Positions 1 to 10,135 are shown, counted from the stretch's first letter. The stretch is 64,000 nt of DNA from Arthrobacter sp. StoSoilB5 (GCF_019977235.1 NZ_AP024646.1:1860001-1924000), one strand, 5' to 3'. A program made the numbers and translations. The notes: a model not told the origin generated them from the letters alone.

Positions 1-222
1 GGCGGGCTGTTCGTCCTCATCACCCTTTCTGTCATTATCCAGGTGGGTTTCTTCAAGCTGTCAGGTGGCAAACGCGTCTTCAAGATGGCCCCGCTCCAAC
101 ATCACTTCGAACTGAAGGGATGGGCGGAGGTCACGGTTGTTGTCCGCTTCTGGATCCTGGCGGGGCTCTTCGTGGCTGCAGGTCTTGGAATCTTCTACGC
201 TGAATGGGTGGTACTGCTGTGA
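1..222 (+). CDS. mraY: Phospho-N-acetylmuramoyl-pentapeptide-transferase, C-terminal part
   Basis: The first 73 codons are open from the window edge and end in TGA at 220-222. The peptide carries the MraY C-terminal signature [14 protein letters not shown] followed by a final membrane helix ([16 protein letters not shown]). MraY moves phospho-MurNAc-pentapeptide onto undecaprenyl phosphate to make lipid I at the cytoplasmic membrane. Only the last transmembrane segments and the conserved HHFE loop are inside the window; the start lies upstream. It overlaps murD, which fits translational coupling in the dcw cluster. Confidence 0.95.
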   Translation, partial: GGLFVLITLSVIIQVGFFKLSGGKRVFKMAPLQHHFELKGWAEVTVVVRFWILAGLFVAAGLGIFYAEWVVLL

Positions 223-1793
223 ACGCAAACCAGGAGAGCGCGCCGTCGGCCAACGACCGGCTCAAGGATCTCACCAGCTGGGACGCCGACTGGAGCGGGT
301 TGCGCGTGGTGGTGACGGGGATTGGCGTATCCGGTTTTGCTGCCGCAGATACGCTCATCGAACTTGGCGCAAAGGTTGTTGTGGTGGATGCCGCCACCAC
401 GGCCAAAGCCAAGGCACAAGCGGACACCTTGAAAATCGTGGGCGCGGTGGATGTCCTGCTCGGCGAAGAAGCAGTCAAGGTTCTGCCGCTCATCGACGGA
501 AACAAGCCGGAACTCGTTGTGACTTCGCCGGGATGGCGTCCCGACCAGGCCCTGCTGGCCGCTGCCAAGCGCAAGCACATTCCCGTGTGGGGAGACGTCG
601 AATTGGCATGGCGCGTCCGTGAACGTGCCGGCCGGAAGACTGCTGACTGGCTCACCATCACCGGGACCAACGGCAAGACCACCACGGTGGGCATGACCGA
701 ATCCATGCTGCAGGCAGCCGGACTCAAAGCCATCGCGGTGGGCAACGTAGGCACGCCCATCCTTGACGCGCTCAGGGATCCAGTGGAGTACGACGCTTTT
801 GCGGTGGAACTCTCCAGCTTCCAGCTGCATTGGAGCCAATCGTTGTCTCCGGTAGCCAGCGTGTGCCTTAACGTCGCAGAAGACCACGTGGACTGGCATG
901 GCTCTTATACCTCGTACCTTGCGGACAAGGCCAAGGTCTACGAGAACACCCAAAAAGCAGCTATCTACAACGCCGACCAAATCGAAACCGAACGCATGGT
1001 GGAGAACGCCGACGTCGTGGAAGGTTGCCGCGCGATCGGATTCACCACGAACACGCCTGGCATCAGCATGTTGGGAGTCGTGGACGGGTTGCTGGTTGAC
1101 CGCGCTTTTATCGAAGAGCGTAAGGACTCAGCCGCCGAACTCGCCTCCATCTCCGATCTTGGGCCAGTGGCACCCCGCCACATGGTGGCCAACGCCTTGG
1201 CCGCCGCAGCCCTCGTGCGAGCTTATGGGGTTGAGCCTGTCGCCGTGAGGCAGGGCTTGGTCAACTATCTGCCAGGCGCGCATCGTATCCAGCTCGTGGC
1301 CAAACACAACGACGTCCTATGGATTAATGATTCAAAGGCCACCAACCCCCACGCTGCCTCGGCCGCTCTTTCCGCTTTCCACAACGTGGTATGGATTGCT
1401 GGCGGGCTCTCCAAGGGCGTGAACTATGACGACCTCGTCAAGGAGCACGCGGCCCGATTGAAGTCCGTGGTGCTCATCGGCACTGATACGGAGGCCCTGG
1501 AAGCGTCCCTCCAGCGACACGCACCGGATGTCCCGGTGATAGCGCAGCCCAAGGGCGACACTGAAAGTGTGCAGACCGCGGACGGTAACGCCTCCTCGCC
1601 GATTTTCGGTGAGACCATCATGGCCCAGGCTGTGGAGGCAGCAGCCGGCGTGGCTGAGCCAGGTGACACCGTGCTCATGGCCCCAGCGGCTGCATCCATG
1701 GATCAGTTCTCTTCCTACGCTCACCGTGGCGACGCTTTCGTCCAGGCAGTACGCGAGCTCGTGGAAGGGCAGGCACAGACCACCGAGGAGTAG
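219..1793 (+). CDS. murD: UDP-N-acetylmuramoyl-L-alanine--D-glutamate ligase
   Basis: MurD adds D-glutamate to UDP-MurNAc-L-Ala in the cytoplasm. The N-terminal UDP-binding fold shows [17 protein letters not shown], and the Mur-ligase ATP loop GTNGKTTT is near residue 150, followed by the usual central domain ([12 protein letters not shown]) and a C-terminal ligase domain ([13 protein letters not shown]). Length near 524 aa is slightly long for MurD. I chose GTG at 219, which overlaps the mraY stop as GTGA with a GGTGG element upstream; ATG at 204 is in frame and cannot be excluded. ftsW follows after two bases, so the genes are almost certainly co-transcribed. Confidence 0.95.
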   Translation: MNANQESAPSANDRLKDLTSWDADWSGLRVVVTGIGVSGFAAADTLIELGAKVVVVDAATTAKAKAQADTLKIVGAVDVLLGEEAVKVLPLIDGNKPELVVTSPGWRPDQALLAAAKRKHIPVWGDVELAWRVRERAGRKTADWLTITGTNGKTTTVGMTESMLQAAGLKAIAVGNVGTPILDALRDPVEYDAFAVELSSFQLHWSQSLSPVASVCLNVAEDHVDWHGSYTSYLADKAKVYENTQKAAIYNADQIETERMVENADVVEGCRAIGFTTNTPGISMLGVVDGLLVDRAFIEERKDSAAELASISDLGPVAPRHMVANALAAAALVRAYGVEPVAVRQGLVNYLPGAHRIQLVAKHNDVLWINDSKATNPHAASAALSAFHNVVWIAGGLSKGVNYDDLVKEHAARLKSVVLIGTDTEALEASLQRHAPDVPVIAQPKGDTESVQTADGNASSPIFGETIMAQAVEAAAGVAEPGDTVLMAPAAASMDQFSSYAHRGDAFVQAVRELVEGQAQTTEE

Positions 1794-1795
1794 CA

Positions 1796-3097
1796 ATGGT
1801 CAGCACGCCCACCCGCGGCCGCGGCAAGGTTTCCGGGGACGTCGAAGCCAAGGCTCCGCAGGCTGCCCCCAAACAGCCCGCCCGGCTCCGGGGACACCTT
1901 CGCTCCTTCTGGGAAGGCCTGGAGGGCAAGAGCAAAGCCCCCAACAGCTCCACGTACTACCTCATTCTTGGATGCGCCCTGGCCCTCACGGCCATCGGTG
2001 TGATGATGGTGCTTTCCGCTTCCAGCGTCGAAGCGATCTCGGAAGGCAAGTCGCCGTATGCCGACGCCCTGAAGCAGGCGATGTTTGGTGTGGTCGGACT
2101 CGTGGCGATGTACCTGATCTCCCGGACAAACGTCAGCTGGATGAAGAGATTGTCCTGGTGGGGACTCGGCGCCGTTGTGGTCCTGCTGATACTTGTCCAG
2201 GTTTTCGGTCGCAGCACCCTGGGCAACCAGAACTGGATCGACATCGGCGGCATCAGCATCCAGCCCTCGGAAATTTCCAAGTTGGTTCTTTGTGTTTGGA
2301 TCGCGGCGGTCCTGGCGCGCAAGGAGAAGTACCTGCATCGCTGGATGCACGTCATCATCCCCGTGGTCCCCGGCGCTGGCCTGGTCCTTGGGCTGATCCT
2401 GGTTGGCAATGACCTGGGTACCGCGATCGTTGTCATGGCCATTGTGGCTGCAGGGTTGTACTTTGCCGGGGTTCCTACCAAGATGCTGGCAATTGCCGGC
2501 GTCGCAGGAGCCGTCGGCGCTGCGGCCATGACAATCATCAGTCCCAACCGGATCTGCCGGGTGACGGCTTGGCTGGGCATGGCAGGGGATTCCTGCACCG
2601 CAGACTCCGACTTCACGTACCAGTCCACCAATGGCATGTACGGATTGGCGCAGGGCAGTTGGACCGGACTCGGACTGGGGCAAAGCCGGCAAAAATACAA
2701 CTGGCTTCCTGAGGCCCATAACGACTTCATCTTTGCCATCATCGGCGAGGAACTTGGACTGGTGGGGACTCTTGTGGTCCTCGTGTTGTTCGCCATCCTT
2801 GGCATCGCCATTTTCCGCGTAGTGGTCCGGCAGACCGATCCGTTCCAGCGCACGCTCGCCGGTGGCATTATGGTGTGGCTTCTGGGACAGGCAAGCATGA
2901 ACATGGCCGTGGTGACCCAACTGCTTCCCGTGATTGGCGTCCCACTGCCTTTCATTTCAGCAGGCGGCTCGGCCTTGGTGATGTCGCTGTGCGGCGTGGG
3001 CGTAGTGTTGTCCTTGGCCCGCGGACAGTTGCCACCACAACAGCGTCCCCGGCTCTTGCCGCGTCGTTTGTCCAAGACCGCACGAAAGCGTAAATAG
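1796..3097 (+). CDS. ftsW: Putative lipid II polymerase FtsW (SEDS family)
   Basis: Polytopic SEDS protein of 433 aa with about ten hydrophobic helices after a basic, Pro/Ala-rich cytoplasmic tail of about 55 residues. Family hallmarks are visible: the loop WLPEAHNDFIFAIIGEELG, which holds the conserved Glu/His-Asn-Asp motif, and the PFISAGGSALV segment near the C-terminus. FtsW works with a class B PBP to polymerise septal peptidoglycan. The large extracytoplasmic loop has two cysteines (ICRV and DSCTAD) that could pair. The ATG lies directly after the murD stop, and murG follows seven bases later. Confidence 0.95.
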   Translation: MVSTPTRGRGKVSGDVEAKAPQAAPKQPARLRGHLRSFWEGLEGKSKAPNSSTYYLILGCALALTAIGVMMVLSASSVEAISEGKSPYADALKQAMFGVVGLVAMYLISRTNVSWMKRLSWWGLGAVVVLLILVQVFGRSTLGNQNWIDIGGISIQPSEISKLVLCVWIAAVLARKEKYLHRWMHVIIPVVPGAGLVLGLILVGNDLGTAIVVMAIVAAGLYFAGVPTKMLAIAGVAGAVGAAAMTIISPNRICRVTAWLGMAGDSCTADSDFTYQSTNGMYGLAQGSWTGLGLGQSRQKYNWLPEAHNDFIFAIIGEELGLVGTLVVLVLFAILGIAIFRVVVRQTDPFQRTLAGGIMVWLLGQASMNMAVVTQLLPVIGVPLPFISAGGSALVMSLCGVGVVLSLARGQLPPQQRPRLLPRRLSKTARKRK

Positions 3098-3103
3098 CAC
3101 TTC

Positions 3104-4222
3104 ATGACTTCAGATTCCCCCCACGTGTCCAAGCCGTTGTCCGTCGTGCTTGCAGGCGGCGGTACGGCCGGCCACGTCAGTCCGTTGCTGGCCATCGCGG
3201 ACGCAATCAAGGAAAAGCGTCCGGAAGCTGCCATCCTGGCTGTCGGCACGCCGTCGGGCCTGGAAACCAGGCTTGTCCCGGCCGCCGGGTACGAGCTCGC
3301 CACTATCGACCGCGTCCCGTTCCCACGGAAACCGGGCCTTGACTTGCTGAGGCTTCCCGGGCGCCTTGCGGGAGCCATCAAGCAAGCGGGTCGAATCCTG
3401 GACGACGCACAAGCAGATGTCCTTGTGGGGGTGGGAGGCTACGTGTGCACGCCCATGTACCTTGCGGCGCGCAGGCGCGGTACGCCTATCGTGATCCATG
3501 AGGCCAACATGAAAGCGGGGCTTGCGAACCGCGTAGGCGCACGCTTCAGCCGCCACGTCGCCGTAGCGTTTGCCGGCACGCGGCTCCGGGGTGCCCGCCA
3601 CGTTGGAATGCCGATGCGACGTGCGATCTCTGGACTCGATCGAGCCTCCATCGGCCCGGCTGCCAAGGCTTCGCTGGGCTTTAATCCGGACCGTCCTGCC
3701 TTGATCGTGACCGGTGGGTCTTCGGGTGCACTGAGTATCAACCGGGCAGTCGTTTCCGCCTTGCCCGCCTTGGCTGCTGCCGGGATCCAGACACTGCACA
3801 TCACCGGTACAGGCAAGGCCGTCCTGGATAACGACGGCGGCCTCCTCGCCGCTGATGGCTACAGGCAGGTGGAGTACGTAGACGGGATGGAGAATGTCTA
3901 TGCTGCCGCAGACATCCTGCTGGCGCGTGCCGGCGCCGCAACCGTCAGCGAAGTAGCAGCAGTAGGGGTTCCTGCTGTGTTCGTGCCCTTGCCCATCGGC
4001 AACGGGGAACAAGCGCTCAACGCAGCCGCCCTGGTGGAAGCTGGTGGCGCCTTGATGGTCGACGACAAAGAATTCACCCCGGAATGGCTCAAAGACGAAC
4101 TTATTCCACTCGTTTTGGATCGCGGCAGGCTGGACGACATGGCCCGCAGATCCGAGGCGCTCGGCATCAGAAACGCTGATCAGCGCATGGCTGATCTTGT
4201 CTTGGAAGCGGTATCCGCATGA
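3104..4222 (+). CDS. murG: UDP-N-acetylglucosamine--undecaprenyl-pyrophosphoryl-MurNAc-pentapeptide GlcNAc transferase
   Basis: MurG makes lipid II by adding GlcNAc to lipid I on the inner membrane face. The N-terminal glycine-rich loop [15 protein letters not shown] is near residue 16, a second conserved segment [13 protein letters not shown] follows, and the UDP-GlcNAc site region [15 protein letters not shown] starts the C-terminal half. The [12 protein letters not shown] stretch is typical of GT28 enzymes. At 372 aa it has normal family length. Its stop overlaps the murC ATG by four bases (ATGA), indicating coupled translation. Confidence 0.96.
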   Translation: MTSDSPHVSKPLSVVLAGGGTAGHVSPLLAIADAIKEKRPEAAILAVGTPSGLETRLVPAAGYELATIDRVPFPRKPGLDLLRLPGRLAGAIKQAGRILDDAQADVLVGVGGYVCTPMYLAARRRGTPIVIHEANMKAGLANRVGARFSRHVAVAFAGTRLRGARHVGMPMRRAISGLDRASIGPAAKASLGFNPDRPALIVTGGSSGALSINRAVVSALPALAAAGIQTLHITGTGKAVLDNDGGLLAADGYRQVEYVDGMENVYAAADILLARAGAATVSEVAAVGVPAVFVPLPIGNGEQALNAAALVEAGGALMVDDKEFTPEWLKDELIPLVLDRGRLDDMARRSEALGIRNADQRMADLVLEAVSA

Positions 4223-5589
4223 CCCACGCAAATGCACCTCTAGAGTCCCTCGGACGCGTACATTTCATTGGCATCGGTGGGGTGGGAATGTCTGCCATCG
4301 CCCGGATCATGGTGGCTCGTGGCGTTCCTGTAAGTGGTACGGACGCCAAGGACCTGCCGGTCATGCACGATCTTTCTGCCGCGGGTGCCCGCATCGCCGT
4401 CGGATACGATTCCGGCAACCTGGGCGATGCCCAGACCGTGGTGGCCGGTTCCGCAATCCGTTCGGACAATCCTGAGTTGTCCGCGGCACGCGAGGCCGGT
4501 TTGCCCGTGCTGCATCGATCCGAGGCATTGGCTGCAACAATGGACGGCCACAGGGTTGTCACTATCGCCGGCACCCACGGCAAGTCGACCACCACGTCCA
4601 TGGTCGCCGTCCTGCTCAAGGAAGCAGGGTTGGATCCGTCGTTCGCCATTGGCGCGAACGTCCCGGCGCTGGGGGTCAACGCGGCCCACGGATCCTCGGA
4701 TATTTTCGTCGCGGAAGCGGACGAGTCCGATGGCTCGTTCCTCAATTACCGTCCGCTCATCGCCGTCGTTACCAACGTGGAAGCCGACCACCTGGACCAC
4801 TATGGAACCGCGGAAGCTGTTTTTGCCTCCTTCGACAACTTCGTAGCACTCCTGCCGCCGCACGGAGTCCTCCTGGCATGTGCGGACGACGCCGGCGCCC
4901 GCGCCCTTGCAGACCGGACAGCTGCCAAGGGAACCACGCGCGTTCTTACGTACGGAACGGGTCACGACGCCGATATCCTCCTCCAGGATGGGGGGCCGGG
5001 TGATGTCTCCGTTGCGGTGGACGGCGCCCGTCACACGCTGAACCTGCAGGTTCCCGGACGGCACAACGCCTTGAACGCGGCCGCCGCATTCGCCGTCGCG
5101 CTGGAACTTGGCGTAGCGCCCGAAAGGGCGGCCGAAGCACTGGGGCACTTTACCGGTGCGTCCCGGCGCTTTGAACTCAAAGGCCAGGGGAGGGGAGTGC
5201 GCGTGTACGACGACTACGCCCACCACCCAACCGAGGTCCGTGCCGCCTTGTCCGCCGCACGCTCGGTGGCTGGCGGCCACAAGGTCCACGTTCTCTTTCA
5301 ACCGCACTTGTTTTCCCGGACCCGGGAGTTCGCCGCGGAGTTTGCAGCGGCCCTGGACACCGCGGACACGGCGCTGGTCCTGGACATCTATCCTGCACGT
5401 GAAGACCCCATCCCCGGGGTCACCAGTTCGTTGATCGCCGACCGGTTGTCGCAGGGGCGGCTGGTGTCCAGTAACGAAGCCGTGGAAGCTATTGTGGCCG
5501 CAGCCGGCGAGGGGGACATAGTCCTGACCGTGGGAGCCGGAGATGTTACCGCTTACGGTCCGGTGATTGTGGAGGCGTTGGGTGGCTAG
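4219..5589 (+). CDS. murC: UDP-N-acetylmuramate--L-alanine ligase
   Basis: MurC adds L-Ala to UDP-MurNAc, the first peptide-stem step. It begins with the Rossmann-like motif [16 protein letters not shown], carries the ATP loop [12 protein letters not shown] near residue 117, and has the MurC/Mpl core [10 protein letters not shown] plus [13 protein letters not shown]. At 456 aa it has normal length. The start ATG overlaps the murG stop and the end overlaps the proposed ftsQ GTG by eight bases. There is no sign of a promoter inside the mur block. Confidence 0.96.
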   Translation: MTHANAPLESLGRVHFIGIGGVGMSAIARIMVARGVPVSGTDAKDLPVMHDLSAAGARIAVGYDSGNLGDAQTVVAGSAIRSDNPELSAAREAGLPVLHRSEALAATMDGHRVVTIAGTHGKSTTTSMVAVLLKEAGLDPSFAIGANVPALGVNAAHGSSDIFVAEADESDGSFLNYRPLIAVVTNVEADHLDHYGTAEAVFASFDNFVALLPPHGVLLACADDAGARALADRTAAKGTTRVLTYGTGHDADILLQDGGPGDVSVAVDGARHTLNLQVPGRHNALNAAAAFAVALELGVAPERAAEALGHFTGASRRFELKGQGRGVRVYDDYAHHPTEVRAALSAARSVAGGHKVHVLFQPHLFSRTREFAAEFAAALDTADTALVLDIYPAREDPIPGVTSSLIADRLSQGRLVSSNEAVEAIVAAAGEGDIVLTVGAGDVTAYGPVIVEALGG

Positions 5590-6460
5590 CACCCGCAAGC
5601 CGACCTTCAAGCCCGGGCTGGAATCCAACCGGGAGAAAAAGAGCCGTCCTGCCGGGAGCTCCCCGCAAAGCGTCATCAGCGCCCAGCGCACCCTTGAGCC
5701 ATCTGCACCGCAGGGCGCGAATAAACCGGACAGCGCGGACAATGTCATTGTTTTTCCGGAGCCGAAGGGGCGCCGGAAACGCAGGCTGGCCGTGTGGACG
5801 TTCTCCATTGTGGGCGCCTTCGTGGCGGCGCTCATAGCGGGCGCAATCTATTCGCCTGTACTCGCGGTCCGGACCATCACTGTGGACGGCACCAAGCTGC
5901 TGACGCCCGACGCTGTGCAGAAGGCCTTGTCAGGGATGCAGGGCAAGCCATTGCCGCAGGTGAACGAGCAGGAAATCAATGAGCTCCTGCAGCCCTTGGT
6001 CCAGGTCCGTTCGGCAACGGTGGAGGCCAGGCCGCCGTCGGAATTGCTGGTCCACGTCAACGAGCGCGTGCCCGTGGCGCTGTTGAAACAAGGTGACTCG
6101 TTCATGATGGTGGACGTCGACGGCGTACAGCTGGGAGCCACGCAGGACCAGTCATCCGTGGCGTTGCCCTTGATCGACCCCGGCGCAGGTGCCACCAACA
6201 CTGGGTTGTTCAAAGCGATTGCGGCGGTCCTGAACACCTTGCCGGCCGATGTGCTTGCCCGGATGTCCACCGCCTCTGCCGCGTCCGTCGATGCCGTTGA
6301 GCTAAAACTCGTGGATGGAAAGACGATAGTGTGGGGCAATGCCGAGGACAAGGAACTGAAGGCGAAGGCGCTTGAGGCCCTGCTGAAGATGCCGCCGGAT
6401 CCCAAAGTTCCCGTGAACGTCTACGACGTCAGTGTGCCCCGGCATCCATTCACCAAATAA
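5582..6460 (+). CDS. ftsQ: Cell division protein FtsQ
   Basis: Bitopic division protein. A basic, low-complexity cytoplasmic tail of about 58 residues is followed by one transmembrane helix (AVWTFSIVGAFVAALIAGAI), then the POTRA-type domain (VRTITVDGTKLLTPDAVQKAL) and a beta domain. It is expected to link FtsB/FtsL and the septal synthase. I chose GTG at 5582 because GGAGG lies at 5571-5575 with good spacing; an in-frame TTG at 5567 is less likely. It overlaps the murC end. The product is about 292 aa. It ends the mur run; ftsZ has its own 216-base leader. Confidence 0.9.
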   Translation: MASTRKPTFKPGLESNREKKSRPAGSSPQSVISAQRTLEPSAPQGANKPDSADNVIVFPEPKGRRKRRLAVWTFSIVGAFVAALIAGAIYSPVLAVRTITVDGTKLLTPDAVQKALSGMQGKPLPQVNEQEINELLQPLVQVRSATVEARPPSELLVHVNERVPVALLKQGDSFMMVDVDGVQLGATQDQSSVALPLIDPGAGATNTGLFKAIAAVLNTLPADVLARMSTASAASVDAVELKLVDGKTIVWGNAEDKELKAKALEALLKMPPDPKVPVNVYDVSVPRHPFTK

Positions 6461-6578
6461 AGAGCATTGAGCACGTAACCTGCGGGCCTCGGTGACCTTA
6501 TTTCGCGACAATCAAGCGACACGCGCAAGCGGTCATTGCATGTGCGAAGCGGAGGAAATACCGTCGCAGTAGAGTTAC

Positions 6579-6615
6579 TTGACATAACTATAACCTTCAA
6601 CTAGAGGGTTAAGGT
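6579..6615 (+). promoter_or_regulatory. Putative ftsZ promoter/leader element
   Basis: A TTGACA hexamer at 6579-6584 lies in the 216-base ftsQ-ftsZ gap, about 93 bases before the ftsZ GTG. Seventeen bases later is TAGAGG at 6602-6607, a weak -10. The same stretch holds nested inverted arms: TAACC (6591-6595) with GGTTA (6607-6611), and ACCTT (6593-6597) with AAGGT (6611-6615). From memory, AT-rich leaders with TAACCT/AGGGTTA arms occur upstream of ftsZ in other actinobacteria; I could not compare them here. Confidence 0.5.
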
Positions 6616-6676
6616 CCAAGAATTCAAGTTGGACTCGATCAGTTTCGCTATAGGACACAAGCAAGGGGCACGAAAC

Positions 6677-7897
6677 GTGGCAGCACCGCAGAATTACTTG
6701 GCCGTCATCAAGGTCGTCGGCATCGGCGGCGGTGGCGTGAACGCAGTCAATCGCATGATCGAAGTCGGCCTCCGGGGCGTCGAGTTCATCGCCATTAACA
6801 CTGACGCGCAAGCGCTCCTCATGAGCGACGCCGACGTCAAGCTCGACGTCGGTCGTGAGCTCACCCGCGGCCTCGGCGCCGGAGCCAACCCCGAGGTCGG
6901 CAAGCAGGCTGCCGAAGACCACGCTGACGAGATCGAAGAAGTTCTCCGCGGCGCTGACATGGTCTTCGTAACGGCTGGCGAAGGCGGTGGCACTGGTACC
7001 GGTGGAGCTCCCGTCGTCGCGCGCATCGCCCGTTCCCTGGGTGCGCTGACCATTGGCGTGGTTACCCGTCCCTTCACTTTCGAAGGCCGCCGTCGTGCGG
7101 GCTCCGCTGAAGCCGGCATCGACGCCTTGCGTGACGAAGTCGACACCCTGATCGTCATCCCCAACGACCGCCTCCTGTCCATCAGCGATCGCAACGTCTC
7201 CGTCCTGGACGCTTTCCGCTCCGCTGACCAGGTACTTCTTTCCGGCGTCCAGGGCATCACGGACCTCATCACCACTCCGGGCCTGATCAACCTCGACTTC
7301 GCGGACGTCAAGTCCGTCATGCAGGGAGCCGGCTCGGCGCTCATGGGTATCGGTTCCGCCCGCGGTGAAGACCGTGCCGTCAAGGCTGCAGAACTCGCCA
7401 TCGCCTCGCCGCTCCTGGAGGCCTCCATCGATGGCGCACATGGCGTGTTGCTGTCCATCCAGGGTGGTTCAGACCTCGGCCTGTTCGAAATCAACGAGGC
7501 AGCCCGCTTGGTACAGGAAGTTGCCCACCCTGAGGCGAACATCATCTTCGGTGCGGTCATCGACGACGCCCTCGGCGACGAAGCCCGCGTCACCGTCATT
7601 GCTGCTGGATTCGACGACGTCAAGGCAACCTCTCCGTCCATGGACCAGTCGCGTCCCGCGCAGAACCCCGTGCCCGCCGAACGTCCTGCGGCTCCGAGCA
7701 CAGCTCCTTCGAATGCAAACGCGCCGCAGCATGCAACTGCCGGCATCGGCGCCGCAGGCCTGAGCAACTGGGGCCAGCAGCGTCCGTCGGCGCTTCCCGC
7801 TGACTCAGGCTTCGACGTCGACCTTCCGGCCGTTGTGGAGCCGGACCTCTCGGGCAGCCGCTCGGATGACCTCGACGTTCCGGATTTCCTGAAGTAA
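6677..7897 (+). CDS. ftsZ: Cell division protein FtsZ (tubulin-like GTPase)
   Basis: FtsZ forms the cytokinetic ring. The GTP-binding tubulin signature [10 protein letters not shown] is present near residue 105, preceded by the N-terminal [16 protein letters not shown] variable Pro/Ala-rich linker leads to the conserved tail [10 protein letters not shown], the docking peptide for partners such as SepF. I chose GTG at 6677, preceded by AAGGGGC, over an upstream in-frame TTG at 6629. The product is about 406 aa, normal for actinobacteria. pgeF follows after 25 bases. Confidence 0.96.
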   Translation: MAAPQNYLAVIKVVGIGGGGVNAVNRMIEVGLRGVEFIAINTDAQALLMSDADVKLDVGRELTRGLGAGANPEVGKQAAEDHADEIEEVLRGADMVFVTAGEGGGTGTGGAPVVARIARSLGALTIGVVTRPFTFEGRRRAGSAEAGIDALRDEVDTLIVIPNDRLLSISDRNVSVLDAFRSADQVLLSGVQGITDLITTPGLINLDFADVKSVMQGAGSALMGIGSARGEDRAVKAAELAIASPLLEASIDGAHGVLLSIQGGSDLGLFEINEAARLVQEVAHPEANIIFGAVIDDALGDEARVTVIAAGFDDVKATSPSMDQSRPAQNPVPAERPAAPSTAPSNANAPQHATAGIGAAGLSNWGQQRPSALPADSGFDVDLPAVVEPDLSGSRSDDLDVPDFLK

Positions 7898-7922
7898 GCG
7901 GGCTGCGGAGAGTCAATATCCC

Positions 7923-8633
7923 GTGTTTTGGTGGCGCAATGAAGTACGGCCCGGCGTTTCTGTTGCCTTCACGGACATAGGCGCCGGGAACCTGGCCCTA
8001 CATGTGGGGGACAACTCCGCGGATGTGACTGCGCGTCGCGCCCGGTTGGATGATGCGGCAAGCCTCGGCGGCCGTAGCTTTCAGTACATGGACCAGGTTC
8101 ACGGCAACGAGGTCGCGGTCATTTCGACGTACGGTCCTGGACCCACGGCCGATGCAATGGTCTCCATGCCCCGGGGTGTTCAGGCTGCCCAGCCTTTGTC
8201 TGTCATGGTGGCGGACTGTGTTCCTGTAGTCTTCGTCGGTGACGCCGGCGATCGCGATCCGGTCATCGCAGTCGCGCACGCTGGCAGGCCTGGTGTAGCC
8301 TCCGCCGTTGTCCCTGCCACCATCCAAGAGATGCGCAGGCTCGGTGCCCGGAACATCAGTGCCTGGCTTGGGCCCTCCATCTGTGGCTCGTGCTACGAGG
8401 TTCCCGAGCAGCTTCGCGAGGATGTTGCCGCGGTGGTACCTGCTGCCTGGTCGAGGACATCGTGGGGAACGCCGGCCTTGGATCTTCCAGCTGGTGTTCG
8501 CTCCCAACTGGCTGAAGGTGGCGTCACCGTTGAGTACTCAGGGGAATGCACCCTGGAAAATGAGTCCCTATTTTCATACCGGCGGAATTCCCGTACCGGC
8601 CGATTCGCAGGTTTGGTGTGGACGCATGACTAG
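7923..8633 (+). CDS. pgeF: PgeF/YfiH-family protein (DUF152, laccase-domain)
   Basis: This 236-aa protein matches the family usually found just after ftsZ. In E. coli the homologue removes misincorporated L-Ser from UDP-MurNAc precursors; other members show purine-nucleoside cleavage. Metal-site segments are visible: MDQVHGNEV, VADCVPV, AVAHAG and GPSICGSCYEV. The usual HAGWRG loop reads HAGRPG here, so a conserved aromatic is missing. The start is GTG at 7923. Its end overlaps the next gene's ATG by eight bases. The exact substrate is not decidable from sequence. Confidence 0.85.
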   Translation: MFWWRNEVRPGVSVAFTDIGAGNLALHVGDNSADVTARRARLDDAASLGGRSFQYMDQVHGNEVAVISTYGPGPTADAMVSMPRGVQAAQPLSVMVADCVPVVFVGDAGDRDPVIAVAHAGRPGVASAVVPATIQEMRRLGARNISAWLGPSICGSCYEVPEQLREDVAAVVPAAWSRTSWGTPALDLPAGVRSQLAEGGVTVEYSGECTLENESLFSYRRNSRTGRFAGLVWTHD

Positions 8634-9384
8634 CCTTGGAAGCAACGACGCCTTGCCTGGTGACGCAGCTTCGGATCCCCGCACCACGGAACTCGCCCGG
8701 CGTCTTGAGGTGGTCAGGACACGGATCTCAGCGGCAACAGCTGCGGCAGGACGTGAGGATCCGCCGGGGCTGATCGTCGTGACCAAGTTCCACCCGGCAG
8801 CGGATGTCCGGAGGCTTGCCGGATTAGGCGTCCGGGACGTAGGCGAGAACCGGGACCAGGAGGCTGCAGCCAAGAGCGCCGAGCTCGCAGACCTGGACGT
8901 CCGATGGCACTTCATTGGACAGTTGCAAAGCAAAAAAGCGAAGTCAGTGGCCAAATACGCCTACTCTGTACAGTCCGTGGATCGCCCCCAGGTGATTGAC
9001 GCGCTGGAAAAGGCAATCTCCCGTGAAAAAGATGCCACCGGGCGAGATGACCTTGAGTGTTACGTGCAGGTCAGCCTGGATGAGGACGCCGGTGCCCACC
9101 GTGGCGGCGCCCATCCCTTGGAGGTGGAATCCCTTGCGGAGAAGATCGCTTCCGCGCCCGGACTGAGGCTGGCCGGCTTGATGGCCGTGGCGCCGTTGGG
9201 TGCCGATCCCGAAGCGGCGTTTGAAAGACTGGCGGTCATTTCCGCAGCACTCCGGGCTAATTATCCGGACGCTTCCGGGATATCAGCAGGGATGAGCCAG
9301 GACCTTGAGGCCGCTATCAAGTTTGGGGCGACACACCTGAGAATTGGCTCCGATATTCTCGGTTCGCGTCCGGCCGTGGGGTAG
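8626..9384 (+). CDS. YggS-family pyridoxal phosphate homeostasis protein
   Basis: Single-domain alanine-racemase-like fold-type III PLP protein of 252 aa. The PLP lysine lies in LIVVTKFHPAADV, and the C-terminal signature GMSQDLEAAIKFGATHLRIG is present. These proteins lack known catalysis and buffer PLP and amino-acid pools. The position between ftsZ and sepF is the standard actinobacterial and firmicute arrangement. I chose ATG at 8626, which overlaps the pgeF stop; the frame is open further upstream but only across pgeF coding sequence. Confidence 0.93.
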   Translation: MTSLGSNDALPGDAASDPRTTELARRLEVVRTRISAATAAAGREDPPGLIVVTKFHPAADVRRLAGLGVRDVGENRDQEAAAKSAELADLDVRWHFIGQLQSKKAKSVAKYAYSVQSVDRPQVIDALEKAISREKDATGRDDLECYVQVSLDEDAGAHRGGAHPLEVESLAEKIASAPGLRLAGLMAVAPLGADPEAAFERLAVISAALRANYPDASGISAGMSQDLEAAIKFGATHLRIGSDILGSRPAVG

Positions 9385-9392
9385 CGTCAAAG

Positions 9393-9421
9393 TATTGGAA
9401 TAACGGGCCGGGGTTCCAATA
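9393..9421 (+). promoter_or_regulatory. Inverted repeat upstream of sepF
   Basis: TATTGGAA at 9393-9400 and TTCCAATA at 9414-9421 form perfect 8-base arms around a 13-base spacer, between the yggS stop and the sepF start. It could be an operator or a weak hairpin. The stem is AT-rich with no U tract, so I do not call it a terminator. Confidence 0.4.
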
Positions 9422-9469
9422 TGTCAAGTCATGGCGGCCCGCCTACTGCAGAAACGATAGGAGTGCACC

Positions 9470-10003
9470 ATGGCTGGCGCTCTGCGCAAGACAATGATCT
9501 ATCTTGGGCTCGCCGACGGCGATGAACACTACGAATCTGAGCAGGCCGTCGCGCACCACGACGAAGAACGCCCCCAGGCACAGGACCGGGAAGAGCGCCG
9601 AGCTCCTGCACCCGTCCGGGAAGTTGTCCGTGAAATGCCCACTGTTGACGCCGAAGAGGAATACCGCGCACCCGTGACACCCATCAAGCGTGCGGCGTCG
9701 AGCCGCGAAGATGCCTCTGGCTTGAGGCAGATCACCACAGTTCATCCACGTTCCTACAATGACGCCAAGATTATTGGTGAAAGCTTCCGGGATGGCATTC
9801 CCGTGATCATGAATGTGACTGATATGGGCGAGGCAGACGCCAAGCGCCTGGTGGACTTCTCCGCCGGTTTGGTTTTTGGCCTCCACGGCAGCATTGAGAG
9901 GGTGACGAACAAGGTCTTCCTGTTGTCGCCGTCCTACGTCGAAGTCATCGGGGACGACAAGAAGGCCAGTGAAACCCAGGCCAGCTTCTTCAACCAAAGC
10001 TAA
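9470..10003 (+). CDS. sepF: Cell division protein SepF
   Basis: SepF tethers FtsZ to the membrane in bacteria that lack FtsA. The protein is 177 aa: an N-terminal amphipathic segment ([15 protein letters not shown]), a charged variable linker (about residues 20-80), and the globular SepF domain from about residue 85 ([25 protein letters not shown]). The ATG is preceded by AGGAG at 9459-9463. It is flanked by yggS and yggT, as in most actinobacteria, and is followed by a hairpin at 10021-10048. Confidence 0.95.
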   Translation: MAGALRKTMIYLGLADGDEHYESEQAVAHHDEERPQAQDREERRAPAPVREVVREMPTVDAEEEYRAPVTPIKRAASSREDASGLRQITTVHPRSYNDAKIIGESFRDGIPVIMNVTDMGEADAKRLVDFSAGLVFGLHGSIERVTNKVFLLSPSYVEVIGDDKKASETQASFFNQS

Positions 10004-10020
10004 GAACGATCGTTGCCAGG

Positions 10021-10048
10021 ATGCCAGGCGGGCCAACCTGCCTGGCAT
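10021..10048 (+). terminator. Probable terminator after sepF
   Basis: Perfect 9-base arms ATGCCAGGC (10021-10029) and GCCTGGCAT (10040-10048) around a 10-base loop, 18 bases after the sepF stop. There is no U tract, which is common for actinobacterial terminators. Confidence 0.55.
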
Positions 10049-10052
10049 CTGT

Positions 10053-10102
10053 GTTGCAATAGTAAGGACCGATCGGCGTTGCAAGAGTAGGGACTGATCG
10101 GC
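10053..10102 (+). repeat. 25-bp imperfect tandem duplication
   Basis: Two adjacent 25-base units (10053-10077 and 10078-10102) match at 22 of 25 positions; each starts GTTGCAA and ends GATCGGC. They lie directly between the sepF hairpin and the yggT start. Possible tandem regulator site or simple slippage duplication. Confidence 0.7.
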
Positions 10103-10135
10103 ATTCCGGAACAAGTGGGAGATCTGAGCTAACTC

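Noticed and set aside
4240..5835. 531-codon minus-strand frame over murC and ftsQ
   Set aside because: Antisense shadow of murC; no domain seen.
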